In this document: in pieces, positions 17,954-27,283 of the stretch
Numbering within the stretch: position 1 is the stretch's first letter
Layout: every line of letters starts with the position of its first letter
Assembly: GCA_021772895.1 (NCBI GenBank)
Contig: JAJFLC010000012.1
Coordinates: 124,001 to 188,000, forward strand
Source of the DNA: Mariprofundaceae bacterium
Lineage (GTDB): Bacteria > Pseudomonadota > Zetaproteobacteria > Mariprofundales > Mariprofundaceae
DNA length: 64,000 nt
Reading direction: 5' to 3'
Notes under the pieces: model-generated
The model's database searches: none
What the model was told of the DNA's origin: nothing
The model's input: only the letters and a program-made list of their open reading frames with translations
Translations under genes and position numbers: made by a program

Positions 17954-18000
17954 TAATCGGGAAATACATACCACTTCTGAAACGTAGGCGGTATCAAACA

Positions 18001-18050
18001 CATTCAATACCAACAATGGAAAGAGATACTGTAACGCCCCTGTTATCCGT
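18001..18050. repeat. Short dispersed repeat, copy 1
   Basis: About 30 bases starting at TTCAATACCA (18003) and the block GTAACGCCCC-TGTTAT (18031-18046) recur at 20094-20156 with a few substitutions. In the second copy the two blocks are separated by about 19 extra bases. Both copies lie beside decayed Fic- or ParE-like fragments, suggesting duplicated debris of one mobile or toxin-antitoxin element. Confidence 0.6.
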
Positions 18051-18304
18051 TATTCATTGTTAATTTAGTATTGTTCCCCGGAACTTGCGATATTCTCGCG
18101 GCTCTAACCGGTGAACATGGTCTTGCCGAAAGACAGGTCGGGAAAATTAATATTCTTGATAACTGAGCTTATGTCGTCGTCAGCCGTGATGTTTGTTGTT
18201 AAACCTGCCCTTAAAAAATTAAGTAAAGCTAGACTCAAAGGCCGCACATTCTGGGTTAGACTAATGTTCGACTGGCCTTCCTGATCTCTATACAGGCAGA
18301 GTAG

Positions 18305-18940
18305 GCCGTTGATATAATCACCCTTTGCTTTAATAAACCCTTTCAGGTTCTGACCCAGTTCACGGATGCCCATTCGGATACAGACAATCGCCAGACACTG
18401 GCGGATTTCATTGATGTTCCTGGTGTTTATGCTGCCGGTCGCCTTGATCGTGATAGTGATAGTGAAGGGCTATTGCTGTTAACTTCGGACGGACAACTGC
18501 AAAATCGTATCTCTCATCCCGATCACAAACTGAAAAAAGTCTACTGGGTGCAGGTTGATGGTGAGATCACCGAAAATGCCATCGCCAAGCTCCGCCGTGG
18601 TGTTGAGCTCAAAGATGGCATGACTGCGCCTGCACACGCTAAGATCATCGCCGCACCGGCAAGCCTCTGGCCAAGAAATCCGCCCGTGCGTTTTCGCGCA
18701 GAGATTCCCACTTCATGGATTGAACTGGAAATCAGTGAAGGACGTAATCGTCAGGTCAGACGCATGACCGCTGCCGTTGGTTTTCCAACCCTCAGGTTAA
18801 TCCGCTACGCCATCGGCCCAATCACGCTCGATGGATTGAGTCCGGGTGAATTCGAGGCAATCAATGCCCAACAACTCTGGAATCTCTTTCCAAAACAGAG
18901 CGCCTCACATCAAACCAACAAAAAGCTGCCTCGTAGATAA
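18305..18940 (+). pseudogene. RluE-like 23S rRNA pseudouridine synthase, 5'-truncated
   Basis: The frame from about 18323 reads LCFNKPFQVLTQFTD, then GVYAAGRLDRDSDSEGLLLL and the C-terminal RluE signatures LWPRNPP, IPTSW and EGRNRQVRRMTAAVGFPTLRLIRYAIG. RluE makes a pseudouridine in 23S rRNA. An in-frame TAG at 18302-18304 precedes GCC GTT GAT ATA ATC with no ATG, GTG or TTG before residue ~56 (TTG 18473), which lies beyond the catalytic aspartate. The catalytic motif also carries a 6-bp tandem duplication (GATAGT twice, 18452-18463) that inserts Asp-Ser into the usual GRLDRDSEGLL. The gene looks broken at its 5' end; use of a non-canonical start cannot be excluded. Confidence 0.7.
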
Positions 18941-19234
18941 AGCCAAGTTGCTTAACTACCGTGGCAAGTTAAAGAACAGAGCATGCTTATCCCCAGAACT
19001 CCTAAATTCAAAACCCATCATGCTTCGCCTTCCGGTTTTTGCTTTTTTCTTCTTCAATCGCTTACGCATTCACCCCTATTCTTACCATTGAGAAATCAAT
19101 CGATATAGTAGCAAACGTGGATGGTTTTTATCTTTCATATCGTCTGATAATAAAACTTATGATCCTCCAATTGTAATGTTTAGATGCCATCCATATGTAA
19201 GAGCTCTGGCAAAACGTTGCTATGAATAGGGCAT

Positions 19235-19756
19235 TCATTGATAAACATAAATCGATGTTCTGTAGAGATCATCAAGCTGAATCGTTTTGATGGCTCGGCT
19301 GTCTGGCAAGGCAAATGTGCTACTAATTAACATAGAACCAGGGCATGGCTCACCAATCAATTTCCTTTGCAGATCAATCATACCTTTTGGAAACAGATAA
19401 CAAACAAGCAGGGATGCTTCTGGAAGTGGTGTATTCAAAAAATCCTGTCGATAAATTGTGACATTTTTAAAACAAAACATCGTTTTATAAATCATTGTAT
19501 AAACCCAAGGTAACCCGGACAGTTCATAACCAATGATCTGGCGATCAGGATATTTTCGTGCCAGTGCAAATACCAATGTTCCCCAGCCGGAACCAAGATC
19601 GATGATCGTGCCCGCAAGCGCCTCTTCGCTAACCTTTAATATCGCGCAACATGCTTTTGTCGAACTTGGCATGGGCGAAATACCGATCTTGAGTGTCCAC
19701 CACACGATAGAGAGGCAACCCAACCCGATCACCGCAATCAATATCACTTCAAACAT
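19235..19756 (-). CDS. Membrane-anchored class I SAM methyltransferase
   Basis: This 173-residue protein has an N-terminal hydrophobic anchor (about 2-22). A Rossmann-type SAM site follows: motif I IDLGSGWGTLVFALAR around 51-66, acidic IIGYELSG (motif II), then DFLNTPLPEASLLVCYLFP (motif IV region). The start has GGAAGGG about 9 bases upstream. The substrate is unknown. The 294 bases between the rluE-like gene and this stop (18941-19234) show no gene or clear site. Confidence 0.7.
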   Translation of the reverse strand: MFEVILIAVIGLGCLSIVWWTLKIGISPMPSSTKACCAILKVSEEALAGTIIDLGSGWGTLVFALARKYPDRQIIGYELSGLPWVYTMIYKTMFCFKNVTIYRQDFLNTPLPEASLLVCYLFPKGMIDLQRKLIGEPCPGSMLISSTFALPDSRAIKTIQLDDLYRTSIYVYQ

Positions 19757-19919
19757 CCATTATCACCCTTCCATATTCATATTTGTACGGTTAAAGATAA
19801 CTTCCGTCAACTAAGCACAAAGACCAAAACTTCCCCGACAGCGGCACGCAAGGCGTATGATCTGATTACAGTAAAGCAATAAAAAAGGGCTCTGAACTGC
19901 CTCCAGCTACCTTGATTGA

Positions 19920-20063
19920 TCACATATTTTTTGGAAGATTTTCCTTATATACAGTCAATATATCAATCTGATTACCAATAGTGCGATAAAGGAAGCTATA
20001 TTTCTGATAAACAGTACGCCGGACATCATCACCATATTCCGGCTTTGATGTGCCTGACTCAGG
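19920..20063 (-). pseudogene. ParE/RelE toxin C-terminal remnant
   Basis: Translating the minus strand from 20063 to the TGA at 19920 gives PESGTSKPEYGDDVRR, then TVYQKYSFLYRTIGNQIDILTVYK. This is the strand-rich C-terminal half of ParE/RelE-family toxins. Upstream the same frame continues (GIEKWLKNH) but is interrupted by TGA at 20073-20075 and then enters the short repeat. No start codon or antitoxin gene remains. The 19757-19919 stretch has no recognisable feature. Confidence 0.6.
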
Positions 20064-20091
20064 AAACAGGCCTCAATGATTCTTCAGCCAC

Positions 20092-20158
20092 TTTTCAATA
20101 CCAGCAATGGGAAGAGATACCATGCCGAACCTGTAAAGGGTAACGCCCCCTGTTATGA
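20092..20158. repeat. Short dispersed repeat, copy 2
   Basis: This is the longer copy of the element at 18001-18050. It has the TTCAATACCAGCAATGGGAA block, about 19 bases absent from copy 1, then GTAACGCCCCCTGTTAT. It overlaps the 3' end of the broken hsdM and the upstream part of the ParE-like remnant, and probably marks a recombination junction. Confidence 0.6.
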
Positions 20159-20804
20159 GTTAGCCTCAAGATTCAAGACCTGCCCCCCCAAGAGCCTCCG
20201 GGCAGCTTCCATAAGTATTGGCCGAATCGCTTCAACAGTCTCCTGCTTATCCAACCGAGGATTGACCATCTCCACCATAAACTGGGTAATCGCACGAGGG
20301 GTATAGAACTCTCCCGCATTACCAGCACTGCGTAGATCATTCAGTATCTTCTCATAGACATCACCCAAATTTGCACGAGTTTTGAAATCATTGAAATTGA
20401 TCGCGTCATCCAGCTTTTTGATGACACTCAGCATCAATGTTCCCGAATTCATGTAGTTAGTGGCATCTCCAAGCACTTCACGCACTACAAGCGCTTTGGG
20501 GTCGTCCCCCCACATCCATCTTTTTGATCTGGTCAAAAACGTTATCGTTTACATATTCAATCAACGCATCGACAGGAATTTTCGGTGTTTTCTCATCAAT
20601 AAAGCCCGCCCACTCACGCCAGCGGCTGCCGGGTGGTAAAGGGGATTTATATTTAGAATCCTTCTCCCACTCGCTTTCACGTTGATCAAAAATTTTGAGA
20701 AACAGCATCCAAGTAAGCTGGCCGATACGCTGGGCATCACCATCGACGCCATCATCTTTACGCATGATGTCCTGAATAGATTTGATTGTACTACTGAGAT
20801 TCAT
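20153..20804 (-). pseudogene. HsdM (type I R-M methyltransferase) remnant, frameshifted and truncated
   Basis: From ATG 20804 the frame reads an HsdM N-terminal domain (IMRKDDGVDGDAQRIGQLTW, LPPGSRWREWAGF) to VNDNVFDQIKKMDV. It then hits a shift at a G-run near 20505-20515. The other frame continues WGDDPKALVVREVLGD to the SAM-domain entry AGEFYTPRAITQFMVEMVNPRLDK. Just where DPACGTGGFL should follow, the sequence jumps to an unrelated 27-residue tail and stops. The SAM motif and the NPPF catalytic motif are missing, so it cannot methylate DNA. No hsdS or hsdR is present. It lies 33 bases downstream of the GIY-YIG gene. Confidence 0.8.
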
Positions 20805-20837
20805 TCAACTCTCTCGTGATTCATAATTATTTCACAC

Positions 20838-21698
20838 CTAATTCTGTACTGATGGTCCGCTAACCTGTCGCTGAACCTTATCCAAAGTTCTGCCATTTTC
20901 ATATTTCCAATCAATCCAACCATTTGCGGGACGGCCAAGCACCATAATGGCGGCACTACTAGGTGATGAGAATGCGAAGTCTTCGGTGAACCGTAAAACA
21001 TCGCCCTCTTCTACTAAAACGCCCTGTTCAAGCAATGTGTTTCGATTTGAGACTACCCAGCCTCTTGCTGACTTCACCAATTCACGGTTACACGTTGAGC
21101 CTTTGAGAACTACTAGGCCATCTTCGCTATATTCACCTGTAGCACTGGCCTTTTTGCCTTTGCAGTAAAGCAGATCTTTGCTTTCACTTTTTTTGATCGC
21201 ATCAAAAATGGGGTAACCTAATGTTGAAACAAGCAATTGCATGGTTTCAAAGAAGTCCAAAATATCAGCTTCATCGGTTTCTCGGACATGTGGTTTTGTT
21301 GATGATTGAGCGTTTTCTAGTAAGTAGCGATTGGCTTTTTTTGCTGCTGCGATGCTGATGGATTCAAGGAACTTCACATGTGTTTTGGTTAAAAGACCAT
21401 TTTGCGATACGGCAACAACAGCGTGTGTCCATTCTCTCTTCTGATGGTCTGGATTTTTGATGCGCTTGGCAAAGTTTTCAACTTCGCCAATATAAGCACT
21501 GGGTTTACCTTCATTCTCATTGCTACCAAACAGCATGTATAACCCAGGAAAGCTTAACGCTTCACGCTCTAAGGCCAGATCAAGGCTAACCCTTGGAATA
21601 AGCACAACCTGTACCGCACGGCTGGTAATACCTGCAATTTTGATACTGCGCGGATTACCATCAGGTAAAAATATCTGAATTGTTTTTGCGTTCTTCAA
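20838..21698 (-). CDS. GIY-YIG domain protein with C-terminal DUF4357
   Basis: The 286-residue product begins KTIQIFLPDGNPRSIKIAGIT. A GIY-YIG-like domain follows, with GLYMLFG...AYIGEVENFAKRI around 75-105. It ends with the DUF4357 signature RPANGWIDWKYENGRTLD. This architecture is common next to type I restriction-modification genes, and here the broken hsdM follows directly. I chose TTG 21698 because GAGGG lies 7 bases upstream and homology starts there; an in-frame ATG at 21782 would add 28 residues running into the direct repeat. Nuclease activity is not proven. Confidence 0.72.
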   Translation of the reverse strand: MKNAKTIQIFLPDGNPRSIKIAGITSRAVQVVLIPRVSLDLALEREALSFPGLYMLFGSNENEGKPSAYIGEVENFAKRIKNPDHQKREWTHAVVAVSQNGLLTKTHVKFLESISIAAAKKANRYLLENAQSSTKPHVRETDEADILDFFETMQLLVSTLGYPIFDAIKKSESKDLLYCKGKKASATGEYSEDGLVVLKGSTCNRELVKSARGWVVSNRNTLLEQGVLVEEGDVLRFTEDFAFSSPSSAAIMVLGRPANGWIDWKYENGRTLDKVQRQVSGPSVQN

Positions 21699-21767
21699 AT
21701 TGGAACCCTCTTCTCCCAAAGAATGACAAGCCGAGCATAACCGATGAACCCGGATGTTGAAACGCCT

Positions 21768-21790
21768 GTTGATACATCCCACTTCATTCC
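21768..21790. repeat. 23-bp direct repeat, left copy
   Basis: This copy begins GTTGATACAT and ends CTTCATTCC, and it covers the stop codon of the nucleotidyltransferase-fold gene. It is identical to 22921-22943 apart from one T/C difference. The pair brackets that gene, as expected for a target duplication or recombination site. Confidence 0.75.
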
Positions 21791-22800
21791 GGTGCCTTTC
21801 TACTGATTGCTTTCAATCCCTTCTCTGCAACTTCTTTGGGGAACATCTTCAGCTCATCAAGCTCAAACCTGAATTGCGGCAGACGATCAATGATCAAATC
21901 TGCAACTGCAATGGCTTGCTCCCGATCCCGCTTTGCCTTATCAGCTTTTCGATTCGGTTGCTCACTGACCCATAACTTATGAATCGCAAACGCCCGTGGG
22001 TCCGGCACCACCATTCTAAAAGGATAACCTTTTTTGTTGATGGCGACGGCTTCAACTTTGGCTGCATTCACAAGCCAGCGAAGACTACCGATGCCCGATG
22101 CCTTCAAATCATATTCATTGCCCATCTGTTCCTGCATAGCAACAAGCGGATTTCTTGGTTCAGGAATAATCAAATCAGCCATGTAGCCATCTTTGTTAAT
22201 TGCTCTGAACAGCTGTTTGCTGCGCTCAAAACTACGATCGGCCTTCTTTAGTACAGACAGAAATCCTTCAAGTTCATTTTCTGCTGCCAGATCGACCTTT
22301 TTTCGATTATCCCACAGGAAATCAGCATCGGCCGTAGCCATCAGCTCACGGCGCACCATCGCACCGGCAAGCGCTTCATAGGCATAGACCGCATGAGTAC
22401 CGACAATGACCACATGATTACCAAGAAGTTCACGCCTATCGAGTTCGCGGCATATCCTTGCAACAATCAATGGTACACGATTCAGGCCAACCGCCCGGTT
22501 CAGCGCTGCCTTCTCATCCAGCGCCTCTTGAATTGAAGCGAGCCGTTCACTGGCTTCAGCCTTACCCTTCTGAAATGCACTATACCTGGCTCCAGTTTCA
22601 TCACTACGAGGCCCAAGGCTTTTGCCCTGGCCATACGCATCAAACATACGATATAGATACTCTTTTCCCTTGATGGTTTTCCAGTGCATCGATCCAGAAT
22701 AGTGTTTCGCGCGATCAACCGCATTCTGCATTGCAATATGCAGTTGATAGGAGTCGGTAAACTCCATGCTTTGCCGTTCGCTTAGTTCAAAATAATTCAT
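21784..22800 (-). CDS. GSU2403-type nucleotidyltransferase-fold protein
   Basis: This 338-residue protein has an N-terminal helical region (about 1-115). Next comes HVVIVGTHAVYAYEALAGAMV and TADADFLWD around 129-165, the signature of the GSU2403/NTP_transf_8 nucleotidyltransferase fold. The C-terminal helical part carries PDPRAFAIHKLWVSEQ. The acidic D-x-D within TADADF could bind metal. The substrate is unknown; relatives occur in accessory regions and may act like toxin or immunity NTases. No ribosome-binding site is visible and the upstream sequence is very AT-rich, so the message may be leaderless. The gene is bounded by a 23-bp direct repeat. Confidence 0.72.
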   Translation of the reverse strand: MNYFELSERQSMEFTDSYQLHIAMQNAVDRAKHYSGSMHWKTIKGKEYLYRMFDAYGQGKSLGPRSDETGARYSAFQKGKAEASERLASIQEALDEKAALNRAVGLNRVPLIVARICRELDRRELLGNHVVIVGTHAVYAYEALAGAMVRRELMATADADFLWDNRKKVDLAAENELEGFLSVLKKADRSFERSKQLFRAINKDGYMADLIIPEPRNPLVAMQEQMGNEYDLKASGIGSLRWLVNAAKVEAVAINKKGYPFRMVVPDPRAFAIHKLWVSEQPNRKADKAKRDREQAIAVADLIIDRLPQFRFELDELKMFPKEVAEKGLKAISRKAPE

Positions 22801-22920
22801 AAAAAGAATTATCTATAATAAAATTTAATTGTAAATATTTATAGATAACTTTTTATTGGCGAGTTGTGCACAATTAACACACAGAGTGCATAGCCCATGA
22901 GCAACCACATTCAAACAGCG

Positions 22921-22943
22921 GTTGACACATCCCACTTCATTCC
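22921..22943. repeat. 23-bp direct repeat, right copy (contains groES -35)
   Basis: This is the right-hand copy, beginning GTTGACACAT. Its TTGACA (22922-22927) is a consensus -35 box, with a weak -10 (ACTATT, 22945-22950) 17 bases on, overlapping the CIRCE element. The groES promoter therefore starts inside the repeat, while the left copy carries TTGATA. Confidence 0.7.
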
Positions 22944-22948
22944 CACTA

Positions 22949-22975
22949 TTAGCACTCCTTTTTCGAGAGTGCTAA
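22949..22975 (+). promoter_or_regulatory. CIRCE element (HrcA operator) upstream of groES
   Basis: TTAGCACTC (22949-22957), nine bases, then GAGTGCTAA (22967-22975): a perfect match to the CIRCE consensus. HrcA repressor binds it and releases after heat shock. It overlaps the candidate -10 region and lies about 105 bases before the groES ATG. hrcA itself is not in this window. Confidence 0.95.
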
Positions 22976-23081
22976 AAACCTCTTTAAAAGGAAGTGACTG
23001 GAAGGGGTTGAATCGGCAGTGGCCGGTTCCTATATAACAGTTTCAACATTTGTATTTTATGTATTCGAAGGAGAAACAACG

Positions 23082-23375
23082 ATGGCAACAAAGGTACGTC
23101 CTTTACATGATCGTGTAATCGTCCGCCGTCTGGACGAAGAAGAGAAATCCAGTGGTGGTATCATCATTCCGGATTCGGCAAAAGAGAAGCCTGTACAAGG
23201 CAAAATCATCGCAGTTGGCAAAGGCAAAAGCCTTGAAAACGGCGAGGTACGCCCGCTGGACGTAAAAGATGGAGACACTGTGATCTTCTCTACTTACGCA
23301 GGCACTGAGATCAAACTGGATGGCGACACATTTTTGATGATGCGTGAAGACGACATCCTCGGCGTGATTGACTGA
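23082..23375 (+). CDS. groES: Co-chaperonin GroES
   Basis: This 97-residue GroES is the heptameric lid of the GroEL folding chamber. It begins [16 protein letters not shown], has the mobile-loop region [17 protein letters not shown] and ends GVID, all standard. AAGGAG at 23068-23073 sets the start. It is controlled by a CIRCE element and co-transcribed with groEL, which begins 106 bases later. Confidence 0.98.
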   Translation: MATKVRPLHDRVIVRRLDEEEKSSGGIIIPDSAKEKPVQGKIIAVGKGKSLENGEVRPLDVKDGDTVIFSTYAGTEIKLDGDTFLMMREDDILGVID

Positions 23376-23451
23376 TACGTAAAAGTTCCTCCTGAACTTT
23401 TGCGTCCACGCTCGAAAATCGAGAACGAATTAACCGCGATATGCGGAATAG

Positions 23452-25125
<1,674 letters not shown>

Positions 25126-25138
25126 TTTAGTGTGGACC

Positions 25139-25237
25139 GCTATGCATACATCCGTGTATGCATAGCTCCACGGAAAGCCAAAATTGCGATTTTGACTTTC
25201 CTCACAAATCATAGATTTGCCAGCCTTCCATGGCTGG
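25139..25237 (+). repeat. Series of four hairpins downstream of groEL
   Basis: There are four back-to-back inverted repeats. The first is 25139-25166 (12-bp perfect stem, GCTATGCATACA). The second is 25172-25201 (13-bp stem with one mismatch). The third is 25205-25219 (CAAATC-ATA-GATTTG) and the fourth 25220-25237 (CCAGCC-N6-GGCTGG). None has a T-tract. They precede the terminator and could protect the groESL mRNA 3' end or be remnants of palindromic elements. Confidence 0.7.
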
Positions 25238-25249
25238 AACTACAGAATA

Positions 25250-25275
25250 AAAGGCGGCTCTTCGGAGTCGCCTTT
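25250..25275 (+). terminator. Rho-independent terminator of groESL
   Basis: AAAGGCGGCTC, TTCG tetraloop, GAGTCGCCTTT with one mismatch, followed by a run of T (25273-25280). The position 125 bases after the groEL stop fits the end of the groESL operon. Confidence 0.88.
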
Positions 25276-25280
25276 TTTTT

Positions 25281-25749
25281 GTTTTATTGATCCGGCCTAC
25301 GGCATCCCTACCTCGTCCTTTAACACAGTTCGAATTTTGCGAAACCCAAACTGCTCACTAAAGCCGCACATCCATGTGCAGATAGGCTGTCTTTGATCCC
25401 CGCTTCAAGGTGCACCCGCATACAAATTATTCTTTCGGCACCAGTAAGGCATACGTATTTTATGCATTACCCGAAAGAATGATGAAGGATGCAGATCAGT
25501 GCGACTTGGCGGGCGGCTTTCTTTGCTTCTTTCTTGGCCGCACAAGAAAGAAGAAGGGGTTCCTCAAAAGGCTTTTCTATTCTTCTTGGTATGCCCAAAG
25601 AAGAACCAAGAAAAGGCACCCTCGAACAGGCCACCCCCGTTGGGGATTCCCTCAGTCGCATACATCTGAAGGGCGCGTGATACTGTACTGATCCTTCATC
25701 TGCCTACGCCTTCGGCAGCCCTGCAAGAGGGGGAGAAGAAGGGATAGGT
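25281..25749. other. Non-coding palindrome-rich interval
   Basis: No credible gene is present. A long hairpin at 25429-25480 has perfect 10-bp outer arms (ATTCTTTCGG/CCGAAAGAAT) and an imperfect inner stem. GATGAAGGAT...CAGT at 25481-25500 is mirrored by ACTGATCCTTCATC at 25687-25700, enclosing about 190 bases that contain further inverted repeats, such as CTTTCTTGGCC...CAAGAAAG near 25530-25555. The layout is like a structured, possibly MITE-type, element. Frames of about 90 codons here simply read through the palindromes. Confidence 0.5.
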
Positions 25750-25953
25750 GAAAACCAGACCCGAATCATTGCCCCCAACACCGGAATTATCATTGGCCTC
25801 ACCAATTTACCACTGGTGCACGAAGGAGATGCACTGGTTCATCTGGCTCGTTTTCGTGATGCCAACACGGCTTCCGAAACGGTGGCTATGTTCCAGTCCG
25901 AACTTGATCCTATGGAGACAAATAGTATGACAGGGGTCACGCCCATCATTTGA
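25750..25953 (+). pseudogene. AstE/aspartoacylase-family C-terminal remnant
   Basis: The frame ending at TGA 25951-25953 reads ENQTRIIAPNTGIIIGLTN, then LPLVHEGDALVHLARF. This is the conserved C-terminal beta-domain of succinylglutamate desuccinylase/aspartoacylase-family zinc hydrolases (M14-like). The frame has no start and no zinc-binding domain upstream, because the preceding sequence is the palindromic interval. It appears to be the stump of a gene deleted or displaced at that junction. Confidence 0.65.
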
Positions 25954-25964
25954 TAAACTGGCCA

Positions 25965-26180
25965 TCAGAACCTGAATATCTCTTTTAACATGCCAGAGAG
26001 TGAAACATAGACATACCACAATACAAGTGAGCCAATCACCATACTCATTGGACGAATTAAATCTTTACCAATCCTTTTGTAACTGTGCCCCTTCATCAAA
26101 CCTTGAATCACCACCCACAAAAGCAGCAGGCCTACAATGGCATAAACCACATAAAAAATGATGAACAACGGTTGATCCAT
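25965..26180 (-). CDS. Small two-span membrane protein, unknown
   Basis: The 71-residue frame has two clear hydrophobic segments (about 5-27 and 45-64) joined by a basic loop ([14 protein letters not shown]). That gives the positive-inside pattern of a real small inner-membrane protein. The ribosome-binding site is weak and no family is recognised. It is convergent with the AstE-like remnant and divergent from lipA. Confidence 0.5.
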   Translation of the reverse strand: MDQPLFIIFYVVYAIVGLLLLWVVIQGLMKGHSYKRIGKDLIRPMSMVIGSLVLWYVYVSLSGMLKEIFRF

Positions 26181-26350
26181 ATGACTACTCTAGACGTTTT
26201 AATTCGACCATGCAGAGCTGCTCTGAATTTGTCTTCTCACATAAAAAACGGCGTCTTTCATCAACGAACTATCATCGCCAACATAAACCATACAAATTCT
26301 GTCTATATTGCCTCGTGCGTTCAAACCGCATTGCCATTAAACTTCGCCTC

Positions 26351-27283
26351 ATGAGCAGAAAAGTAATTCCTATTCAGGTCGCCCCATCCACCACAGGCGA
26401 GGCCCAACCCATGGCAGGCAAACCCGCATGGCTGAAAGTGCGCGCGCCGATGTCAAAAGAATATAACAACATCGTCAAAATGATGCGTGAACTGAATCTG
26501 AACACCGTATGTGAAGAAGCCTCCTGCCCGAATATTGGGGGCTGCTGGAAGCAAGGCTCTGCCACATTCATGATTCTTGGGCGCGTTTGTACACGCACTT
26601 GCGCTTTTTGTGATGTTGAAACCGGAAAACCTGATGCCGTTGATCCCGAGGAAGCACGCAATTTGGCCAAGGCTGTAGCTCAAATTGGCCTGAAACATGT
26701 GGTCATTACTTCAGTGGATCGTGATGATCTCAAAGATGGCGGAGCAGGCCACTACGCCGAGGTGATCAGCGAACTGAAAAAGCGCCAGCCTGATGTCACC
26801 ATTGAAATTCTAACCCCCGACTTCCAACGTAAACCGGATAGCTGCCTGAATACCATTCTCGAAGCCAAACCGGATATTTTCAATCATAATCTGGAGACCG
26901 TGCCGCGCCTCTACCGCTCAGTACGCCCCGGCGCCCGCTATTTTACATCGTTGCGTCTACTGCAACGCGCCAAGGAACTCGATCCGAACGTGGTCACCAA
27001 ATCCGGCATTATGTTAGGCCTTGGTGAAGAGCGTGATGAAGTATTGCAGGTGCTCGATGATATGCGTGAAGCGGATATCGATATCCTGACCATCGGCCAG
27101 TATTTGCGTCCCAGCGAAAAACACCATCCGGTGATGAAATACTGGACGCCCGAAGAATTTGAAGATCTTAAATACATCGCCGAGAAAAAGGGCTTCGGCA
27201 TGGTGGCTTCCGGTCCACTGGTACGCTCATCTTTTCATGCTGATGAAGTATTTAAAGCCTTAAAACTGCGTAAAGAGGGTTAA
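26351..27283 (+). CDS. lipA: Lipoyl synthase
   Basis: LipA is a radical-SAM enzyme that inserts two sulfurs into the protein-bound octanoyl chain to make lipoate. The 310-residue product has the auxiliary-cluster cysteines C54, C59 and C65 ([12 protein letters not shown]) and the radical-SAM motif C80-x3-C84-x2-C87 (CTRTCAFC). It also has LTPDFQ and [14 protein letters not shown] 26351 begins the conserved protein; a longer frame to 26210 is not family-like. No lipB is adjacent. The following 344 bases (27284-27627) hold no gene; only a TATAAT at 27566-27571 stands out. Confidence 0.96.
   Translation: MSRKVIPIQVAPSTTGEAQPMAGKPAWLKVRAPMSKEYNNIVKMMRELNLNTVCEEASCPNIGGCWKQGSATFMILGRVCTRTCAFCDVETGKPDAVDPEEARNLAKAVAQIGLKHVVITSVDRDDLKDGGAGHYAEVISELKKRQPDVTIEILTPDFQRKPDSCLNTILEAKPDIFNHNLETVPRLYRSVRPGARYFTSLRLLQRAKELDPNVVTKSGIMLGLGEERDEVLQVLDDMREADIDILTIGQYLRPSEKHHPVMKYWTPEEFEDLKYIAEKKGFGMVASGPLVRSSFHADEVFKALKLRKEG

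Noticed and set aside
18104-18373. 89-codon minus-strand frame in the gap before the rluE-like gene
   Set aside because: Its N-terminal part is antisense to the conserved RluE N-terminus and the remainder matches no family.
20073-20075. In-frame TGA in the ParE-like remnant as a selenocysteine codon
   Set aside because: The gene lacks a start, no SECIS-like hairpin follows and toxins of this family do not use selenocysteine.
20092-20158. Dispersed repeat as an integron attC site
   Set aside because: GTTA-type ends are present, but the RYYYAAC/GTTRRRY core boxes and paired inner sites do not fit.
25410-25691. 93- and 63-codon frames in the post-groEL interval
   Set aside because: They read through overlapping palindromes on both strands, giving low-complexity Lys/Phe-rich peptides without family features.
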